DNA from: Atrichornis clamosus
Lineage: Eukaryota; Chordata; Aves; Passeriformes; Menuridae
Assembly: GCA_013400975.1 (NCBI GenBank)
Contig: WBMZ01006402.1
Location: 1 to 64,000, forward strand
Direction of reading: 5' to 3'
DNA: 64,000 bases
The notes under the pieces are model-generated. The model did no database searches. It was not told the origin of the DNA and saw only the letters and a list, made by a program, of their open reading frames with translations. The position numbers and the translations under genes were made by a program. Positions within the stretch are counted from its first letter, which is position 1. Each line of letters begins with the position of its first letter. Of the stretch, positions 31,231-42,110 are shown piece after piece.

Positions 31231-31983
31231 TTTTATTTATCATGTGTTTTTCCAGAAAACTGTTTTTCTAAAATACCGGCTTCTCTCCTCAGAAAGAAGT
31301 GTTTGTTCTTCATTATGGTATTTACGTAGCTGTGGGCCCAGAAGCCATTTCTCATCCTGCTATTCTAAGCTGTGGATTACAGGTCACCCATACATACTTT
31401 TCCATGGCAAACTGGCAGATGACACACCTGCAAACTGTGTGTCTCACACAAAACTTCCGCAAGGGAACGGCTGGTCCCCCAGAATCCGGCCAGGATTCCT
31501 TGAAAGCCTTGCCTACAGCATCACAGGGCTGTCCTTGCCGTGCTCCATTCCCCCTGAGATGCCCTCCCTTCTCCTCGGCACCAGCCTTCCCAGGCACTGC
31601 ATCAGGCTAACAGGCTGATCCCGAAATTGGGATCTGTGGAGAGCAACACAATACCCACATTTGCCTGACATGTCCTCCCTGGGCGAGCAGCTGCACTGGG
31701 AGTCTTGGATGGAAAATCCTCGTGCTTGTTTCCCAAGACGTGCCCACTGTGTCATGTGCTCTGGGGCAGGCTCTCAAGCAGGAGCATGAAGTTATAAAAC
31801 TTTCTTGCTGGTGAGGTCAAAGGTCCGCTGGACTTAAAAATCCAGATTTCAAGCCACAGGTACCTAAGAAAAGCATAGGGGAAACAGGACACAGCTAGTG
31901 TATCTTTCCCTTAATACACCCTTCCCATGTTCATCCATCAACATCATACAAGTTCCCTGAGCTGGGTCACTTTTTCTGACATT
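31231..31983. other. Flank of RPL34 promoter, moderately GC-rich, no supported gene
   Basis: No exon can be supported. 31,611-31,670 resembles a segment at 39,520-39,580 (see findings). Confidence 0.5.
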
Positions 31984-32117
31984 TGAGATTAGCTCAGTTG
32001 ACAAAAGGGTGATGCTAATAACACCAAAGTGTAGGTTCAATCCCTGTATGAGCCATTCACTTAAGAGCTGGACTTGATGATCCTTGTGGGTTCCCTCCGA
32101 CTCAGAATATTCTGTGA
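31984..32117 (+). mobile_element. tRNA-Ile-derived SINE with CR1 tail (TguSINE1-like)
   Basis: The head is a diverged tRNA-Ile. A-box-like TAGCTCAGTTGAC is at 31,990-32,002, anticodon loop CTAATAA with anticodon AAT at 32,017-32,019, and B-box GGTTCAATCCC at 32,034-32,044. It runs straight into a CR1-type 3' sequence, GACTTGATGATCCTTGTGGG at 32,071-32,090, then CTCAGAATATTCTGTG. This tRNA-plus-LINE-tail layout is that of TguSINE1 of songbirds, which is mobilised in trans by CR1. It is not a tRNA gene: the acceptor stem is degraded and it is fused to the tail. Clear target-site duplications were not found. Confidence 0.88.
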
Positions 32118-32999
32118 AATCCATCTAATAGCCTCCTGTAGGGCCCTGAGAAAAGAAAAGAAAGGAAATAGCAAGAGCTAAGAGAGTATAGGATGGCTTG
32201 TCAGCAGCCAGAAACAGCATTCCAGTGATGCCAGGTATACCTTTACTAAAATCTAAATGCACAGAAGGTAGCCCTGGCAGCCCCTCGTGTTTACATTAAG
32301 CACTGTGTTCACAGGAAGGAAAAGAGGAGCACTCACTGGACCACACTTCTCCTAGATGTGTGTTTCAGCTCCCACCCCACACACCCAGGTCCCTGCCAAG
32401 CTGAGGGGCATGTTGACAAGCAGAGCTGGCCTCTGTGCTCTGAAATCAGCATCTGGCCCCTGCTACCCATTTGTGACTTCCCCAATGGATCCGAATCTCA
32501 TCCATTACCTGGCACTGACACGTCAAAAACTAAGAGATTTTAAAGCACACGTTCCAATCCCTTCTGCTCCCCAGCCTCTGGCAGTGGTGGTGGTGGTCCC
32601 ACTGCCACACGAAGTCCATCGCCTCCTTCTCACAGCCCATGTGGATGCCTTGTGGCCCCTGTCGCAACCATTGCTGACTCACAGAGTCAAAATCTTCCAA
32701 GCATCAATGGGAAAGCACCATCTGCAAGGAGGATGGTGTTGGGCCACTGTCTGTGAGCCCTGAAATGCTCTTTTGCTGTGCTGACCTGTGCACTGTTCCA
32801 CGCTGATACCCGGGGACCCATGCATTAAACACGTAGGGTGCCGCTGCTGCCGTCGTTAGCGGCTTCAGCTCTGCTTTTGGAGAGTAGCGGGTGCTCAGAA
32901 AGCTTTGATGTGTCCTCCTGGCCTTATTTATGGGTTTGTAACTCACAGTTTGTTGTACTGCAGCCTCCCTGTTTTCAATCTATAATTATTATTTTAGTT
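32118..32999. other. Intergenic, nothing recognised
   Basis: Contains a short (GGT)n-like stretch near 32,583-32,597 but no supported gene or element. Confidence 0.5.
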
Positions 33000-33430
33000 A
33001 ATTATTGACTCTTTTTAAGTGCAAATTATGGACACCAGAATTTTTTTCTAATTCATGAAAGAAGAGAAAATATGTATGAACTAGATTTTAGGGTATATTT
33101 AAAATAGGAGCATATTTTAGACGACAAGTAAATTTCAGACCAATTAGAGTATTTAACATGAACTTTCTAGGCCCGGAACCCTGAAGGGAATAAGAAAGCC
33201 AATTAAATTAGATTAAATAATCATGCCTAAATATAAAAGTGTAACAGAATCCAATTGTTAAAAAACAACACTATTAAATTATGATAGAATAGTTTAGATG
33301 CTGTCAGTGCAACAGGTAACTATTTTATTATTGAACAATAATATCGATATTTTTTTGAACTTACCCCATTTGGGCTCTAAACTCAACTGGTGTAAATTTT
33401 AGAAGCTATCAATTAAATTTCAGCCACTAC
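33000..33430. promoter_or_regulatory. Candidate conserved non-coding element, AT-rich
   Basis: CpG-poor and dense in homeodomain-type words (TTAATTATTGA, CAATTAAATTAGATTAAAT, AATTATGATAG) and free of repeats. It resembles vertebrate developmental enhancers in composition. LEF1, the expected neighbour to the right, is a developmental gene of the kind that keeps distant enhancers. Conservation cannot be tested here. Confidence 0.3.
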
Positions 33431-35029
33431 CTTCTGCTGAGGAACTGGCCTAGTTTTTCAGCATTTTCGGTTCATTTTGTAAGAGAAGCAGGGCTATCAG
33501 GCAAACGACTCACCAGAGCATCTAGAAATGTTAGCTTAATGACAACTGGTTTAATGCTATCTAATGTGGGGATAAGATTTGAAGCAGAAGCTCACTAAGC
33601 CCATTTTGTACAGATTAGTCCTAGTCAAGTGATTTAATGTTCTCTGCTACTCCTACCTCTTCACAGGACCAAACCGTCTCTTTTGGGAGCAGTCCAGCAT
33701 GTCTCATTAACTCTTTCTGCATTTTCTTCTTTCCTTGAATGCAACAAAGGCGACAGGTTAGCAAACACACAACCCAACAATGCAGAAAAGTAACAGTGGC
33801 ATCCTATAAAATCCATTTCCTCCCTTCTAGTATGTCGGTGGAAGCATGGGGCTTGAGGCTGTGGGCCCTTTTCCTTGGGAAAACTGGAGGCTGGCTTCCA
33901 GGGTGTACTTGCTTACTGGCAGTGCAAGCTGTAAACCTCTTTTCCACCAGATATGATTAGAAAGATAATCATCTCTGACAGCAGTTTAGTAATATACTGC
34001 ATTTTGTACCAGCCAACAGGTTGTCACCTGAAGAACATTTTGTTCACAGTTTAAGACCAATTCTTGGTATGTTGACCATCCTTTCTTTCTTTTCCACATG
34101 GTCTTCTCCTTATCTCTTTTAACCGAAAGCCCTTATCTATGTGCACAACTTTTCGCTTGGTCACATGGAAAGTTCCAACAGAGTAAGAGCGAGAGTTCCC
34201 AAAGGAATAAGGCTTGATAAGCTCAGCTGGATGCTCGTTCCTTTCCTCACCCTTCTGTACCACTTCCAAGAATCTACCAGGCCCCAGGAGGGTTCCACTG
34301 CCCCATTAACTTCTCTTCATGGATCCTTCTAGGGCTTTCCTCTACCATAAGCTTCAGTTAAAAAATGAGAGATGTTTTCACTTATTTTCACTTGCGGTTG
34401 TACCAGTCTAGACTGGCAAATTCTAGGAGGCATGGGAAGGAAAGCAAGCCTGTGTGCAAACACAGACTGGGTACTGCAGAGAGGAGAAACCTCATAGCTG
34501 AGGGGTATGCTGCTCCTGTTAAGTTGCAGCCACAATACTATTTCTGTGAACAGCATATGGATACGTGTTTTAGAAATGCCTCAGTGAAATCAGAATCCAA
34601 CCACAGGTACTGTCTAGATACAACCTTCAGGCTTAGGTCTGTAAATGCAGGAAGGAAACAAGAAACCTTGGAAAAGTACTAGCAACTGCTCGAAAGGGAA
34701 GAAAGAAGAGATTCCTGGGTCCACTGTCTCTCCAGAGCTAATTTTTTTCTTGAAAGTCCCATTCCCTTTCCTTGTTAACTATGTGGCATGTGTCACAATC
34801 TGATTATACTAATTTCTATCAACATAACCTTCCACAACACAGACCTGTGCAAATTATGTTATGAGAAGCTGAAGTTCATTTCCATTTCAGTGGAGCTTGT
34901 TAAACAAGCAAAATTATTTTGTAGCAAAGGGAAAAACAATTTAGTGGAATGCACTCCTAGCATAGGAAGTACATAATATCGTATTTGGGTTGAAACTTTT
35001 TCTGTCAAAAATGTCATAACCCTGTAAGA
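33431..35029. other. Intergenic, nothing recognised
   Basis: No gene, RNA or repeat can be supported. Confidence 0.5.
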
Positions 35030-35720
35030 AAGAGAATTAAAATCCCGTTATTTTAATTTACATCTAGCCACGAGATAAGTAAAGTTATCATTGAAATTCT
35101 AATTAAATAGGATGATTGACTAAGGTAGGACATCAAAGAAGAGAAGTGAATATGATAAGTCAAAGTCTTATTAATTAGTCCGCGTGGAAGAAATTCCAGG
35201 GACGTCAAGCTGAGGCTGCTGCAAGGAGAAAAAAAGCAGACAAGAAAATGTGTGTTTCTTTGAAGTTAGGAACTGAGATAGTGATGGAGGTAATTGTGTC
35301 TGACTGGATCCAGTAATGAAGAGCCGTAAATCAGACCTAGGAATCGGAGGAAAGATTCTAGTAACGAATGTGGCTGCCCCCCTGCTGCGAAGAAACAGAA
35401 TGCAGAGCTGACTAATTGACCCAGTCTATCTCCCAGTAGCTCTCTGTTATTATTTATTAATTTTTAATTTCTGAATTATTTACGTTCTGGGAAATTATTT
35501 TTGACAGCCTGTTAGGCGTGCCAAAGTTAATGGAGGATGAAAGGACCGGTACTAGAATTAGCAGGGATGTAGTCACAGGCTACTGAATTTAATGATTTTG
35601 GAAGGGAAAATTGATTTCACACAGCGTGTCACTTTATACTACTTTAGGGATACACCAGCTATTTGATTAATTGAGGAATAACCAACTCAAAGTATATTTG
35701 AAGTGTAAATGAATCACAGT
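35030..35720. promoter_or_regulatory. Candidate conserved non-coding element
   Basis: Repeat-free sequence rich in TAAT-core words (TCTAATTAAATAGGATG, TTATTAATTAGTCC, GACTAATTGACCC, TTTGATTAATTGAGG), with interspersed bHLH-like and GATA-like words. It is judged enhancer-like from composition only. Confidence 0.3.
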
Positions 35721-38561
35721 GCTCAGCTGTTTATTTTTCCCCTTTTCTGATGAGAACACTGAGTTTGCTTAAAGTTGCTGATTAAAACCAATACAGGTAG
35801 GCCTCATACTCACACCTGCTTATTTTCTCCTGCCTTAAAAAAAAAAATATTTCACCATCTGGAGGAGACATGCAATCCTCCATCTCACTTGGGATAGAGT
35901 TCATCCTTCCTACACAGCGCCTAATTAAACAGGCTTTGTGTGCACTCCCCCTCCCCTGTGGAAAGTGTTTAAGATGGAGCAGGGTACTGAGCCTGTAGGC
36001 AGCACATGCAGCTGAGATGTGAATTCTGCGTGGTGACAGCTCACGTTTGCTTTTCATCAGCCCCCAAGCTGCAGTCAGGGTCCCTGGCCTACGACGCCCC
36101 CTGTGTCAGTTCTCCTGGTGCAGTGGTGATAAGTCAGTCCATGCATCTACCACACAGAGCAATGGAAAAATAAAGGGCCTCTGCACAGCTCCTCCAGGCT
36201 GTGGAAACTGCGTTTCGTCCTCAGTGCCAAATCCTGTCTACTGCTCACATCTAAGCCTTCTGACCATCCAGGCATCAAGGACATGGAGGTAATCCTTTCC
36301 CAGCAATGTGTACAATCCTGTAGGCATCTCGCATCTCCAGGAAGACTCACGCTGGAAATGCCTCCAGAACTCCTTGGGATCACCTCACTGCTCTTCCCAC
36401 AACAGCTACCACCCAAGGCGAGGGGTATGGCTGCATTTTTTCTGACTTACAGGGAAGATGTGCCCTGTGCCCAGGAAAAAAGGGGCGAAGCACCCTCACT
36501 GACACAGCTTCCTACGGCAGACTTGGGTAAATCACTTAATTAAGGGCAGTGTAATCAGCCGTGTGGGCGCTGGTGGTGGTGACCATGATTTTGTATATCT
36601 TTAATATAATGTCATCAGTGGCTCAGTGTTACCTCCCAAACACCTTAACAATCTAGTTACCTCAATAGTAGTCCTAACTGGTTTAAGTCCAACTTTCCCA
36701 GTTTTAAAATAAGCATAATTGATGTTACTACTTAAAATCTCAGGGACTCTGCAAAGAGAATTAGTGCACAATTCTTTATCAGCAGAAGTTTTGGGATATT
36801 AGGAAACACCAAATATTATGAGTAGCTGCCCCTTTTCCACAAGAAATAATTTAAACCCATCTGTCATAAACTGACATGGATCCCACGAACAGGTGAGAAA
36901 GGTATAGGCTAGATTCTATTTTGAGTCCAATAAACAATAAAACTCCTTTGAAATGACTGAGACCAAACTACTGAGTGAGAGGTTGAGTGTCGAAGGGATC
37001 TGGCATTTGGATGTTTTGCTGTTCTTTGTTCTTTAAAATAGGAAGGGCTACCTACCATGGCAAATGTTGACCATATGGGGTGAGGGGAGAGAGAAAGAAT
37101 GAAGAAAGGTCAATCATGCATTAGTGTACTTTAAAAAAATTATATTTGTGTTCATGATTTAAAGATGCATTAACAGTACAGGAAGGTGTTGCTGCCTAAG
37201 TTCTCTAAGGGGTTTATAATTCATAAAAACATCTCCCTGTTTTTTTTTCTGAGCACTTTAGGAGCATTATGAACTTTTGTTTGTGATCTTTTACTGAGCA
37301 AACATGCAAGAGAAGCCTGTTTTTCTCAGTTACCTTTTGGATTATACCAGTGGCAATTAGCTGTGCAAGGAGGATCAACTACAATAGAGTGCTAAAGGAG
37401 ATGTGTGACCTGTGGCCTCTGCTCTGCTCTGGGGATTTGTACTTTATCAATTTTTTCAGCATGTGCAGACTGGATTGGCTCCTAGAACAAAAGCCTGATG
37501 CAAAGACTATTTTTTTCTGGGTGTCCCAAATCTGTGAGAGATGTCTGTTGGGTTTGTTTTTTTTTTTTTTTGTGATTATTGTTAAAACTTTCTAAAGAAG
37601 AAACAGGGTGTATAGAGTTGATAAAACAGCATGAAATGCGATTTTCAAGATTGCACATTTTGCTTGCAATAAAATTGTATCACTGAAACTACTCTCACTG
37701 CCATGAAATTCTGAAGAGTTCAATTCACCAGCAGAAGAACTGACTGCCCCAAACTACATAGAAAATGTTTTAGATATTTAAGTTATTTCTTAAGGAATAG
37801 GGAGTTGTATCTTCAGACAGTACAGAACAATGAAGCAATTTATACCACTTGAAGACCTGCTTTACAGTTTTTAAATGGTCAATGGAAAAACAAATACTTT
37901 TTATGGTGCGTGTAGAAATTAACCCTAAAATATTTACAGTCAACAAAGGCAACTTAGTATTTTGATGAAGATGATTTAGCGTGCTCTGCTGTTCTATAGT
38001 GGAATGAATCCATCACAGAACTGGCTTCTCCCTATTTCAATATTAAAACAAAAGGAATATGCTTGCAGTGCAGCACCCTGGGAATTCAGCTCAGAAGTCC
38101 AATTAACAACAACTAATTCCCCATACTGCCTATTTACCCCTAAGATTTGGCTAGATATAATAAGTCATGCATTTTGCATTTAAGCTTTTAATGCCCAGAG
38201 GATAACAAAAATCTATCCTGATCACTTTTTATTTACATCATATGAAGAGAGAAGAAAGCATCACTCCTTCTCCCTGCCGCTAAGTGTATCCATATCTCAG
38301 CACTGAGTCTATGAACGAGCTGCCTCCTGTCTTCTGCCCATGTCTCCTTACCCTACCTCTCCATAAATGCCTTCATTCTTCAAGAAGATGGGAAGGTAGC
38401 AATCCCTTTGGACATGCTAAAGATTAGGCAATACTTCCAATAATTAGAATGATCTTCTGCAACTCGATTTTGCTTAAAATGTGAGTCAAATTGAGGCAAA
38501 CTCTCCAAAGGTAAAAGTCTGGCAAGTTACTACACACTTCAAGTGCAGAAGGAAAAGAAGC

Positions 38562-38564
<3 letters not shown>
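35721..38564. other. Intergenic, nothing recognised
   Basis: A (T)15 run lies at 37,557-37,571. No supported gene or element. Confidence 0.5.

Positions 38565-38601
<37 letters not shown>
38565..38601. repeat. (GA)n microsatellite
   Basis: 37 bp of uninterrupted GA dinucleotides. Confidence 0.97.
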
Positions 38602-38602
<1 letters not shown>

Positions 38603-41600
38603 AGAAAATATATGCGCATGAGACTTTGGATATTCCTTGCTAGGTACAACTTAAACTGTATGTTAATAATTAGGGACACATTAAAATATCTTTCTGTCCA
38701 GATACGTTTTTATTGCTGTTCAACAGAAAACAATTAAAGCCTAGAGATACCCATATACACCTGTATTTATGAAGTTTTGCAACAAAGAAATAGTGCGACA
38801 TCATCTTGGTTGAAGGGAATTTGGAAGAAAAATTAAATGGCTTGAGAAGCAAACAAGGGAGCATATTAAATCACAAAGAACATCACACTGCTTGATAGCA
38901 ACACAAAATGTGACATTGTGCTGAAAGAAATGCCTGGATCAATGTTAGGTAGCCATGCCTGCAGAGCAGCACATTACTGTACAGAAAGCTGCCTACAAAA
39001 TATTTCTGCAACGCTATACCTTGCTGTGCATGGCAAAAAACCCAGAAGGTGCTATTTTTTCATGAAGCTATGATAAACTTGGCTTACGCTTGGCATCAGA
39101 CTGGCTGCTCCTTAAGAAGGTTTCTGAGTTGCATATTTGCAGATTCAAGGCCAAACTTTCAGAGGGACTCACAGCCAGCTTTCCAAGTGCTTGGCTGCCA
39201 AGCTGCAAGCCTGGCTTCTCAGGGGTCCAGGAATCAGAATGACTGAATAAGAACTGATCTTGTATGAACATCCCAGACTAACTGGCTGATTCGTTTCTCA
39301 GCAGGTATGCCTGTGGCAGAAGCTGAGACAGCTGAATGCAGTATTTCTGACACCGTCAGATGTCAATTTTAGTACCTGTCTGTGCAGAGATGGCAGGTGC
39401 AAGAGGGGGCCTGCTCCGAACTTCTGAAGAAAAGTGTTGGCTTCATCTCATTCTTGAGCAGATTTCCTGATTGCTCTGCACCCTCTTCCCTGTGAGCAGA
39501 AAAAAGAACAAAAGTCTGGCAGGCTGATACCAAACAGGCCTCTGTGGAGAGCAACACAAGAGCCCCATTTGTGTAACACCCCATGGTCAAACTTCCTGCT
39601 CGCTGGGACACAGAGGATAGCAGCACTAATGATTCTCTCCCTTCTAAAGCTGCTAGATTTTAACTGCTTTGAGGAGATGGAAGACAAGCATTAAATTTTG
39701 ATTAAAGGGACACTGCCAACTTACATTAAGCTTAGAATTTAGGGTTGGTAACAAGCAGGCGGATGTGGATGGGAACTTGCATTTTGGGTGTAAATATTTC
39801 TTTGCTGCAGGGTGAAGACCTTTGCTGAGAACAGAAGGCATCGAAATTAACTTGAACAGAAAACTAACAAGGTCCTCTTTAGTTTTGCTGCTGAGGGAGA
39901 AAGAATGTAGATGGGAAGATATCATGCAGCTTCCCAAATGTATTACATCTCACCAGTTAAATATGGTGTGTGAAAAGCTTGTTTGTTTGTTTGTTGCTTA
40001 ATGTGGTTTTCACAGCGATAAAAAGCCACATGAATGTCCTGTTTGAAAGAACTGACAAAGGAGTAGAGTGACAGGAAAGGTTAGTGCAGGCAAGCTGGCA
40101 CATGGACTAAATGACTTTCATCTGCTTTCATTTCGTAGTGAATACTTAAGAGATGGTGAAGCTATCTTGTGTTCAATGCATGGTCAACTGCAGCTGACGA
40201 GAGATTAGCTAATTATTGTCAACAATCAGAGAAATTTCCTGCAAATCATTTTGCCTATAATGAGATCCAAATCTAAACAAAATTTTTCAAGGGAAGAGTC
40301 TAAAAGAAAGCAACTGACTGTAATTTTAATGTACACTAGCCCTATAGAAAGAATATTACTCAGAAATTCTCTTTCTCAGAGAAACTATGGGAATGTGAAT
40401 CCAGATCTTCATCTGATAAAAACCAGCTCCCTGAACAGAGATACAGTGATTTACAAGAGCCAAAGGTCTGACCCCACATCCCAACAAGAATTAGCTGCAG
40501 CCACAGAAATCTTCTGCAGTGAGGATGTAGCTGAGTTTGGTCTTGTCTCTACCAAAAGCGGGGTTTCTGCTGCATATTTCTCTGCTGTCTTTGCAATATT
40601 TATTTGAACAAGCCTTTCAAAGGAACAGGCCAAATAAATCAAAGGAAAAAATGGCCCTGATTTTCTTTTAGTTCTTCATAGAGTACAAAAAACTGAAGCA
40701 GACCTCAGATAACCAGCCTTGTGGCTTCAGATACATTTGGAGTGCAATGGCAGTGCCCCCTCCCAGAGTCCATGCAGCAGATGAGAGGTGCTTCCCAAAG
40801 CTGTAACATGAAGTATATAGGATTTGTAACAGGAGGAAGATGAAATAAGGCCATGCTACTGCACTGGAGATGGTAGATGGAGTGCAGAAAAGCGCTGGAA
40901 CACAAATTGAAAACTACTTGTTAAACAAGGTTAATTTGTTCTCCTTCCAGAGTATAAAATGGCTTCAAACACTTCTAAACTAGGTCATTTGACTGCTCAA
41001 GAAATACATGGTGCTAGTCAGCTGTCTTTAGCAACAAGTTTATTGGAGAGTTTGATTGCATCCCAAAAGCATGCTAGATATTTCTGACCATATCAAAGAA
41101 AACTCAACTATGTTATCAAGGCACACTAATGAGGTGGTTTGTTTAATTGAAATACTTTAAGTTTCCATGTAGTACAGCATGAAAAAATCATTATTTTCAT
41201 TAGATGAGCTACTCGTTAGCTGAAAATCTAAGTTACAAAATATCACAGTGTGAGATAATAAATACATTGTAAAATGCATTAAATCCAGGTTATTAAAAAG
41301 AAGTTCTGTTTAAAATATAGAGCCATGTAACTTGGGCATACTTTCTTGTATTAAGAATCAGGTTTGGTTCTTTGAAAAATATAACCAAACCCAAAGGACC
41401 TCACCACGCTTTCACTGAAATCACTGTCAAAAATCTGATCCGTTATAGACTGGATAAATTAATTCATTACTCTGTGTCACAACTCTGTAGTAATGGGGTT
41501 TATGTGCAGCAGCTGGAAGTTCTGAGGCTCATCGAAAGACCCCAGTTTTGGTCTTGAATTCATCACTGCTCTGTTTGATGCAATCATTAACAGCAAGCCA

Positions 41601-41805
41601 GGAAGCACTTTATAGCTTGCATATTTAGGGATAAATGTTTACTCTAAAATGTGAGACAAAGGATAATTTGTGAACTTTATGTAAAAGCATGCATCTTCAT
41701 GGGATATCTCACATGTGTTTGGTGAACAGGAGTTTAAGAACTGTACTGATGTCCTCAAGAAGGTACAATTTGAGTCCATATTGAGATTGGGTGTAAAGGG
41801 AAAAA
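38602..41805. other. Intergenic, nothing recognised apart from an unclassified repeat
   Basis: 39,520-39,580 resembles 31,611-31,670. A (TTTG)4 run lies at 39,979-39,995. No supported gene. Confidence 0.5.
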
Positions 41806-42110
41806 ATGGCTGGAAGCGATCTCTAGAACTCATTTAGTCCAACCCCTCTGCTCAAAGCACGGTCAGGGATGGTAACTCCACAACTGCTCTGAGCAACCTG
41901 TTCCAGGGATGGACCATCTTCATAGTAAGTACGTTTTGTTTTTTAAGTATAAATTGGATTTCTTGTATTTTGGTACTTTTTGTATTGTGTGTTCTTTATT
42001 CTCCCTTGCTCAGTATTTCAACAGATTGGTAAGATTTCCCTTGAGCCTTCTCTTCTTGAGGCTAAACAAACTCAGGGTCCTACAGAGAATTCTTCCTGAT
42101 CACTTGCATT
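41806..42110 (-). mobile_element. CR1 LINE 3' fragment (antisense)
   Basis: The plus strand shows the reverse complement of a CR1 3' region. TTTAGTCCAACCCCTCTGCTC lies near 41,835, ACTCCACAACTGCTCTGAGC near 41,875 and CAACCTGTTCCAGGGATGG near 41,895. Then, after a diverged gap, GAGCCTTCTCTTCTTGAGGC lies near 42,045, followed by TAAACAAACTCAGGGTCC. Heavily mutated and inactive. Confidence 0.8.

Noticed and set aside
30569..31618. Open frames of 161-258 codons on both strands over the RPL34 promoter
   Set aside because: They overlap each other on opposite strands, sit in a CpG island where stops are rare, and conflict with RPL34 exon 1. Their translations are Arg/Pro/Gly/Ala-rich low-information sequence.
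31986..32056. A tRNA-Ile(AAT) gene
   Set aside because: The acceptor stem is degraded, stems carry mismatches and a CR1 tail follows directly, so it is the head of a SINE.
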